Shown here piece by piece: positions 58,080-64,000 of a DNA stretch of 64,000 nucleotides. Location of the stretch: contig CM077010.1 of assembly GCA_039090855.1 (NCBI GenBank), positions 51,292,905-51,356,904 of the forward strand, in the 5' to 3' direction. This stretch comes from Macrothele yani (taxonomy: Eukaryota; Arthropoda; Arachnida; Araneae; Macrothelidae). Position numbers and translations under genes: made by a program. The notes under the pieces were generated by a model that saw only the letters and a list, made by a program, of their open reading frames with translations, was not told where the DNA came from and did no database searches. Every line of letters starts with the position of its first letter. The stretch's first letter is position 1.

Positions 58080-58347
58080 CGCCCCGGTGGCGCAGTGGTC
58101 TAAGGCGTTGGCAGTGGTCTAAGGCGTTGGCCTATGATCATTCGTCCAAAGGGGTCCGGGTTCGAATCCCGGTGAGGCATGGATGTTGTGTTTGTATTAC
58201 GGCACTGGCTCTCTCCCTTCCCTGGAACCAGTGACCCTAAATTAGGGACGGGCGACTGCTTATAGCCCATTGAGTTGCTCACGGTGGTCGTTAAACCTCC
58301 AATCAAAAAAAAAAAGAAAAAAAAAACCTCCAACCAACCAACCAACC
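58080..58347 (+). mobile_element. SINE type 2, copy f, with internal duplication
   Basis: The A-box segment gcagtggtctaaggcgttgg is present twice in tandem (58091-58130). The tail is A-rich and then (CCAA)n. Flanked by a 14-bp duplication attaattatcctgc (58066-58079; 58348-58361). Confidence 0.92.
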
Positions 58348-58412
58348 ATTAATTATCCTGCTTGAAGACTACACCTTTTGTGTTCCCAAGGATGTCCGTT
58401 CAACATTCAGTG

Positions 58413-58629
58413 GGCCGCCCGGTGACGCAGTGGTCTAAGGCGCTGGCCTCTGATCATTCGTCCGTAAGGGGTCCGGGTTCGAATCCCGGTCGGGCATGGA
58501 TGTTGTATTTGTCTTACGGCACTGGCTCTCTCCCTTCCCTGGAACCAGTGGCCCTAAATTAGGGACGGGCGACTGCTTATAGCCCATTGAGTTGCTCACG
58601 GTGGTCGTTTAACCTCCAAAAAAAAAAAA
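58413..58629 (+). mobile_element. SINE type 2, copy g
   Basis: Full-length; followed by acattcagtgg (58630-58640), which also precedes it (58402-58412). Confidence 0.9.
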
Positions 58630-58640
58630 ACATTCAGTGG

Positions 58641-58862
58641 GCCGTCCCGGTGGCTCAGTGGTCAAAGGCGCTGGCCTCTGATCATTCATCCGTAAGGGGT
58701 CCGGGTTCGAATCCCGGTCAGGCATGGGTGTTGTGTTTGTCTTACGGCACTGGCTCTCTCCCTTCCCTGGAACCAGTGACCCTAAATTAGGGACGGGCGA
58801 CTGCTTATAGCCCATTGAGTTGCTCACGGTGGTCGTCAAACCTCCAATCAAAAAAAAAAAAA
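58641..58862 (+). mobile_element. SINE type 2, copy h
   Basis: Full-length, starting immediately after the second acattcagtgg, so copies g and h share a target. No third duplication follows. Confidence 0.9.
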
Positions 58863-58872
58863 TGTGGGAATT

Positions 58873-59090
58873 GCCGCCCCGGTGGCGCAGTGGTCTAAGC
58901 GATGGCCTCTGATCATTCCTCCGAAAGGGGTCCGGGTTCGAATCCCGTGAGGCATGGATGTTGTGTTTGTCTTACGGCACTGGCTCTCTCCCTTCCCTGG
59001 AACCAGTGACCCTAAATTAGGGACGGGCGACTGCTTATAGCCCATTGAGTTGCTCACGGTGGTCGTTAAACCTCCAATCAAAAAAAAAAA
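58873..59090 (+). mobile_element. SINE type 2, copy i
   Basis: Full-length with a one-base deletion in the A-box region (tctaagcgatgg). It ends in an A run at 59090. Confidence 0.9.
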
Positions 59091-59177
59091 GTCCCAAATT
59101 TAGGGACACTGGTTCCAGGGAAAGGAGAGAGCCAGCAGCGCCATAAGGCAAGCACAACATCCATACCTCACTGGGAC
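59091..59177 (-). mobile_element. SINE type 2, copy j (partial)
   Basis: Minus strand central part only, from gtcccaaatttagggacact to atacctcactgggac. Confidence 0.8.
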
Positions 59178-59617
59178 ACGCTGCTTTGAAGCGACACCAC
59201 GCCAAGCGGTGACGATGATGGCTCGCTGTTAACGGTAGCCTTCGCAGCGGACGGCTGGACAGCACACCAGACGCAGCCAATCGGCGCGACACTGTCCGCG
59301 TCGATATCGGAGCATCCAAGCCTCCCCGTACACTCCGCAAAATGGCGCCCGTTATGGCACGTGCGTACGCTATGACATGACGTCGGATGCGACGATCAGT
59401 GAGCTCGGACGTCCGTGCTACGGTCCCCCTACGACGTTGCACAGATCCTTCCCGGAGACCACTCTCTCCAAATGCGACCGACTGTTGTGGTCTCCCGTTG
59501 CGTTTCTTCCGCAATACGACGCAAGGACCATCCGGCGGTACGAAGGCGTAGATGACACCTCGTGAACTCATCCGTTTGACGAAATCGCGTACGACGGCGT
59601 CTTAACGACATTGGCAC
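59178..59617 (-). pseudogene. Tc1-like transposase, N-terminal half
   Basis: From MPMSLRRRRTRFRQTDEFTR at 59617, HTH GWSLRRIAEETQRETTTVGR, a frameshift, then RGTVARTSELTDRRIRRHV and ISTRTVSRRLAASGVLSSRP, ending at HRLAWCRFKA where SINE copy j begins. The catalytic domain is absent. Sequence to about 59760 is probably its 5' UTR and inverted repeat. Confidence 0.78.
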
Positions 59618-59900
59618 CCCTTGTTCGTTGTCCAGACATGGTTACAGCAGAAGCACTCACTTCCCGCTGGCGTGACGACGTCTCGACTGATGGCATCACG
59701 GGCTGGTTATCAGCTTATATCACGCGCGCCGTTCATGCGATTGGCGTGCAAAAGCAAACATTTGCGTAACTTGTACGTGTGCATCCATCCTGCAATTTGT
59801 ATGGCGCTGCCTTTCACGTCTTCGTGGTGTGGCAGTTTCTTTGTCAGGAAGTGTACAACCCGAGGACAGGCTTTCGGTTAGTAGAGTGTTCGGAGTCTGA
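59618..59900. other. Tc1 flank, no gene recognised
   Basis: GC-richer than most of the window. No ORF with a domain. Confidence 0.35.
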
Positions 59901-60076
59901 ATGGGAAAAGCTGCCGATTTATCGGAGTTTGATAAAGGACAAATTGTGATGGCATGGCACCGCGGAACCAGCGCGGCTTGTGGGTTGTTCGTGTATCGCA
60001 GTAGTGAGTACGTATCAAAAGTGGTGCACAGACACACGGCCAAACGACGAACCGTCCTGCAGTCGTGTGTTGACCA

Positions 60077-60543
60077 CCCCGGGGGCGCAGTGGTCTAAGG
60101 CGTTGGCCTCTGATCATTCGTCCGTAAGGTGTCCGGGTTCGAATCCCGGTCAGGCATGGATGTTGTGTTTGTCTTACGGCACTGGCTCTCTCTTTTTTTT
60201 TTTTTTTTTTTTTTTTGATTGGAGGTTTAACGACCACCGTGAGCAACTCAATGGGCTATAAGCAGTCGCCCGTCCCTAATTTAGGGTCACTGGTTCCAGG
60301 GAAGGGAGAGAGCCAGTGCCGTAAGACAAACACAACATCCATGCCTCACCGGGATTCGAACCTGGACCCCTTACGGACGAATGATCAGAGGCCAACGCCT
60401 TAGACCACTGCGCCACCGGGGCGGCCTCACTGGCTCTCTCCCTTGGAACCAGTGACCCTAAATTAGGTATGGGCGACTGCTCATAGCCCATTGAGTTGCT
60501 CACGGTGGTCGTTAAACCTCCAATAAAAAAAAACAAGAAAAAA
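60077..60543 (+). mobile_element. SINE type 2, copy k, split by copy l
   Basis: The first part is 60077-60192, the second 60427-60543. Outer flanks gtcgtgtgttgacc and gccgtgtgtcgtcc are a diverged duplication within the Tc1 gene. Confidence 0.88.
60193..60426 (-). mobile_element. SINE type 2, copy l (inside copy k)
   Basis: Minus strand with a T22 tail at 60193-60214 and end ccaccggggcggcc. Flanked by cactggctctctc on both sides (60180-60192; 60428-60440), which is SINE sequence itself. Confidence 0.93.
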
Positions 60544-61416
60544 CAGCCGTGTGTCGTCCGCAGCTTGATGCCAGAGGGGAGAGGAGACTGTTGGGCATTG
60601 TTCACAGCAACCGCAGGTCCACAGTGCGACAAATCACCCGCAGCTACAACAGGGCAATGAGTCACAGCGCACAGTTTATCGCAGCCTTGTGCGCATGGGC
60701 CTGCTTTGCCGTACACCCAGCCGGGTTCCCATGCTCACTGCACGTCATCGCCAACAACGCATGAAATGGGCAGAAGATCATCGAGATTGGAAGAAAGTGG
60801 CCTGGTCTGACGAAAAAAGATTCCTGGTGCATCACATAGACGGCCGACCGCGAATACGCCAGTTGCCAAAGGAGGCTATGACATCTGGATGCACTGTTGG
60901 GCGGAAACAGTCCGGCGGTGGCGGTGTTATGCTGTCGACGATGTTTTCTTGGTGCACTTTAGGCCCCAATAGCACAATCCCTGACAGCTTTCAGGTATCT
61001 GAACATCGTTGCGACCAAGTTCACCCATTCACGGGAACTGTGTTCACTGCTGGTGATGACCATTACCAACAGCGTAACGCGCCGTGCGGCACTGCCAGAA
61101 TCATCAAGGAGTGGTTCGAGGAACATGCTGGTCACTTTCTGTTAATGCTCTGGCCTTCAAATTCACCTGACACGAATCCAATCGAACATTTCTGGTTCGA
61201 CTTGGAAAAGTGAGTTCATGCTAAATAACTGCAACCTCTAAATGTACGGGAACTGGAAGACCTGCTGTTGACATTATTATACCTGACAGCTGACACCCCA
61301 GGATGCGTATCCCCACCTCATCGAATCTATGTCTCGCCGAGGGGCCCTGTTTTGCGGGCTAAAAAGGGTCCTACAGCTTATTAGGTAGGTGGTCATAATG
61401 TAACGGCTGATCGGTG

Positions 61417-62402
61417 TATAGTCTGTCTAGTGGCGAATCATTAGAAAGTATTTTTGGGTGTAGTAACCGGGGCTGATACGCATCCTGGCTAGCTACCCTC
61501 CAGTCATGATATTGATGCGCTAGCAGTGAGTTCCTTTGCTCTGCCGCGGGAATTTGAAATACCTACGAATATTAGTGAATCAGTTTTCAAATATTTGCCT
61601 CCGAGCCAATGCTCGCTCCTGGAAGAAGTGGTACGTGTCTCATGTGTTGACTTCTAATGTGGTGTTCTCAAAGACAATGCAGCGGGGTGTATCTCTGTTT
61701 CTCGTTGATACCCAAAATAAGATTTATATGCGTTCGGTCGGTTGTCGTGATTCACAACGGACTGTAGAAAGGGTGCCTCTATGTCATGTTAGGTCAGCAT
61801 TGTCTTCCGAAAGTGTTGGTTCGTCTACCGCTCAACGGATGCCATTTGCTGCCGCTTCTACGCGGCATTATGTGAAAAATGTGTTTTCGACTACGCCGCG
61901 CCGTGACTGAAACTTCTATGTTCCAATGCAACAGTTGTGTCTCCAAGTTTTCGTCAAATGCCAATATGTGAATGCTCTCGAACACCAGTTTCTCTCTCAC
62001 AGGTGAGTGGAACTCTTAACGCTTCAACCGCGAAAGTAGAGCCACTTCAGAAATTTCTTCCGCATAGGATGCAGGAAAGTGAACTTGGGGTTATATTTCC
62101 CTCCCTGCTGGCTGTACTTATTGAGGTTTACCTTGTTGCGGTAGGTAAAAAAGTCGTCCAGAAGTGCTGGTAGCAGTTGCGCTATCTGAGAAGCACATTT
62201 TCCTCCATGCCAAGCAGTGGAGGTGTTAACGACGCCCACCCCCTCCCTACCCCGGACCAAATTTTTTTAACCTTTCGACATTTCAAAACCCCAATTTTAA
62301 AAGGCAAAGTTTTGATAGTATGTTAACAACCGATGGGTAGATACACCAGAAACAACAAGAAAAACGATGAAAAAATCCGTTTTATCGATGTATACTGATA
62401 TA
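61417..62402 (+). other. Unassigned sequence with a 124-codon ORF
   Basis: The ORF 61536-61910 includes LFLVDTQNKIYMRSVGC and RTVERVPLCHVRSALSSESV; I do not recognise it. A ctctctcacag/gtgagtgg junction at about 62002 looks like a splice consensus but lies outside the ORF. No domain or repeat identified. Confidence 0.25.
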
Positions 62403-63605
62403 CACTGAAGAGCAATTGAATTAGAGACAGCTGGTGTTATGCAAATGTGGCGCTGTGGGCGGCCCTGTAAACGGAAACGACATGACGTATGCAGCGATCC
62501 GACAATATAAGGAGTGGTGCGACGGGAATCAGTAACAGTCGGGCGCAGTATGGGTAAGACGAAGGATCTAAGCGCATTTGATCGTGGACAAATTGTCGGG
62601 GCCCGACGAATGGGTCACTCCATCTTGGAAGTCGTGCAGGCACTGGGATTTTCACAAGCCACTGTGAGTACATCGAATCCGGTAAAACCATTCCTGCAAG
62701 GGCCAACTGCCGTGGACAACAGCGTGTGGATGAGCGGGGTCATCGTCGGCTAGCTCGCATTGTAACAGCGGATAGACGGGCCACAGTGCAAGAAATCACT
62801 CGGCAATTTAACGCTGGTGCACAAAAACGTGTAAGCGGCCACACCATCCAGAACCATCTCCTCGCTATGGGGTACAGAAGCCATCGTCCCACGAGGGTAC
62901 CGCTGCCGACCGCACATCACAGGGTACAAAGATTAGCATGGGCGCCGGAACATCGCCACTGAAGCCTAGACATGTGGGAAAATGTTGCCTGGACTGATGA
63001 GTCGAGATTCACCTTGGTACATGCGGATGGCAGAATACGAGTACGGCGCAAACCCCATGAAGCGATGGATTCTTCTTGCCAGCAGGGTACTCTTCAAGCT
63101 GGTGGGGGTGGCATTCTCGTCTGGGGACTGTTTACGTGGACTGAAATGGGGACCCTGGTACGTGTAACATCGTCCCTCACAGGTCAACGTTACCAGGATA
63201 TCCTGGACGACCATTTGCTCCCGCTTGTGCGTCTTCAACATCCTACTGGGGACCTCATCCTGCAACAAGACAATGCACCGTGCCATCGCTTTCGAATTGC
63301 ATCCGAATGGTTGGATGAACACTCCACCGATGTGACCTCGCTTCCTTGGCCAGCTAGGTCACCAGACCTCAATCCCATCGAGCACATCTGGGATGCCATC
63401 GAGAGAGATGTTCGAGGCTCTGACCCCCTCCATCAAATCTTCGTGAACTGTGGGAGCTTGTTCAGGAGTCGTGGATCGGTATGGCTTCCCAACGCTTCCG
63501 GTGTCTTGTCAAGTCCATGCCGAGGCGAATCGCCGCCGTCATCAGGGCGTAAGGTGGTGCTACACGTTACTAGACAGGTATCTCTAATTCTATTGCTCTT
63601 CAGTG
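62403..63605 (+). mobile_element. Tc1-like transposon D, 1203 bp
   Basis: Inverted ends CACTGAAGAGCAATTGAATT and, reversed, CACTGAAGAGCAATAGAATT, both continuing agaga. TA at 62401-62402 and 63606-63607. Confidence 0.9.
62550..63552 (+). pseudogene. Tc1-like transposase, few lesions
   Basis: Begins MGKTKDLSAFDRGQIVGARR (HTH ILEVVQALGFSQATVS). A frameshift near 62670-62725 leads to DERGHRRLARIVTADRRATV and a second HTH. The TGA at 62959 replaces a likely Trp (EHRHWSLD), and the frame goes on through VAWTDESRF (first Asp), LQQDNAPCHRF (second Asp) and NPIEHIW (Glu), with 36 residues between the last two. A frameshift near 63425 moves the C-terminus (RIAAVIRA) to another frame, ending at 63550-63552. 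All three catalytic residues are intact. Confidence 0.88.
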
Positions 63606-63620
63606 TAGTAAACAACCAAG

Positions 63621-63651
63621 CTTTCGCCACAAAAGGTGTGGCTTCGTCAGG
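63621..63651 (-). ncRNA. Hammerhead-like motif
   Basis: On the minus strand: CTGACGA, then a hairpin gccaca / tgtggc (loop ccttt), then GAAA. This matches the core order of the motif at 47082 and of Penelope-associated hammerheads. Helices I and III are not convincing, and the strand is opposite to the GIY-YIG fragment nearby. Confidence 0.35.
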
Positions 63652-63809
63652 TAGGATTACCGACTAAAGCAAACTTAGAGTTCTAAATAAACAAATTCAA
63701 AATACTAGACATTGCGCAGAAGGATAACAAATGCCACCAGCAGGTCGCGTGCTGTTCACGGTAATGCAATGCATTAGGAATGCGGCGCTCAAAGAAATAC
63801 CCGAACGGG

Positions 63810-64000
63810 ACCACGAAGTACTACTACATTGGAATGACAAAGCGCTCCTTCCGCCTGAGACTGGCTGAACACAAGTGCGACTTATAGCTAGGGAGGCTAA
63901 GAACAGCGTTGGCGTGTGAAGTCAAGACTAACTCCGCCACTCCTAAATAGAACGAGCTCAAGAAGATTGCCCCGTACACGCACGCCAGAGCTACCGCTTT
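63810..64000 (+). pseudogene. Penelope-like GIY-YIG endonuclease fragment, runs off the end
   Basis: TTKYYYIGMTKRSFRLRLAE followed by HKCDL, a TAG, then TALACEVKTNSATPK, another TAG and NELKKIA. The YYIG core, the conserved Arg in FRLRLAEHK and the spacing to the H/N-rich block fit the nuclease of Penelope-like elements. Two in-frame stops. It differs from the copy at 46.4 kb. Confidence 0.65.

Larger units (their letters stand above)
59901..61212 (+). pseudogene. Tc1-like transposase, split and broken
   Basis: MGKAADLSEFDKGQIVMAWH at 59901, a frameshift to AVVSTYQKWCTDTRPNDEPS, then SINE DNA from 60077 to about 60543. It resumes with LDARGERRLLGIVHSNRRST and RMGLLCRTPSRVPMLTARHR. Catalytic region: VAWSDEKRF (first Asp), QQRNAPCGTA where QQDNAPCHTA is expected (second Asp replaced by Arg), and 36 residues later NPIEHFW. 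The ORF stops at 61211-61213. Frameshifts plus the catalytic change make it inactive. Confidence 0.82.
59901..61416 (+). mobile_element. Tc1-like transposon C, split by SINEs, 5' end lost
   Basis: The right inverted repeat at about 61385-61416 reads, reversed, CACCGATCAGCCGTTACATT followed by atgaccacc, a familiar Tc1-type end. TA follows at 61417. I find no matching left end near 59880. Confidence 0.75.

Noticed and set aside
57546..60403. Repeated short ORFs reading LTTTVSNSMGYKQSPVPNLG
   Set aside because: Translation of the SINE body on the reverse strand; not a protein family.
55941..60543. CRISPR-like regular repeats in the 56-60 kb cluster
   Set aside because: Units are over 200 bp with A-rich tails and target duplications, in both orientations: SINEs.

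Overview
This is an AT-rich stretch of an animal nuclear genome, most likely an arthropod. It has spliced exons separated by introns of about 15 kb, Tc1/mariner, hAT and pogo/Tigger-type DNA transposons, APE-type LINEs, Penelope-like elements and tRNA-derived SINEs. I could not place the species from sequence alone. No rRNA, CRISPR or prokaryotic operon structure is visible.

The only host gene I can support is the 3' part of a testican (SPOCK / Carrier of Wingless-type) gene on the + strand. Three exons agree in phase: a 39-nt exon at 9649-9687 with the first cysteine of a thyroglobulin type-1 domain, a 138-nt exon at 24345-24482 with the rest of that domain, and a terminal exon at 40309-40418 with an acidic tail and stop. 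Upstream exons (signal peptide, Kazal/follistatin, SPARC-EC) should lie left of the window. The 14 kb after the stop is AT-rich and repeat-poor and may hold a long 3' UTR.

Almost everything else is transposon-derived. 0.6-6.3 kb: three foldback (inverted-repeat) elements, one with tRNA-like arms, a hAT-like element with an 8-bp target duplication, and a pogo/Tigger element resembling mammalian MER2. 6.6-9.4 kb: a Tc1 element and a mariner 28 bp apart. 11.7-16.2 kb: a nearly open LINE ORF with two stops, followed at its GAT tail by a Tc1 element with a mutated catalytic Asp. 17.3-18.6 kb: another mariner. 19.0-23.6 kb: a three-level nest of LINE fragment, SINE and about 4 kb of hAT-like sequence, itself carrying a 554-bp MITE. 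24.8-29.5 kb: decayed repeats, a short tandem array and a minus-strand mariner. 30-37.4 kb: a second LINE split by a 4-kb hAT-like insertion. 46.4-47.1 kb: a 5'-truncated Penelope-like element with a hammerhead-like motif at its 3' end.

55-63.6 kb is more GC-rich and is a pile-up of four Tc1 copies shot through with a tRNA-derived SINE in at least eleven pieces. Many SINEs have clear target duplications, so the order of insertion can be read: SINE into SINE into Tc1, and twice the same target used again. The window ends in a second Penelope-like GIY-YIG fragment. All transposase and reverse transcriptase genes seen here are broken, so they read as pseudogenes.
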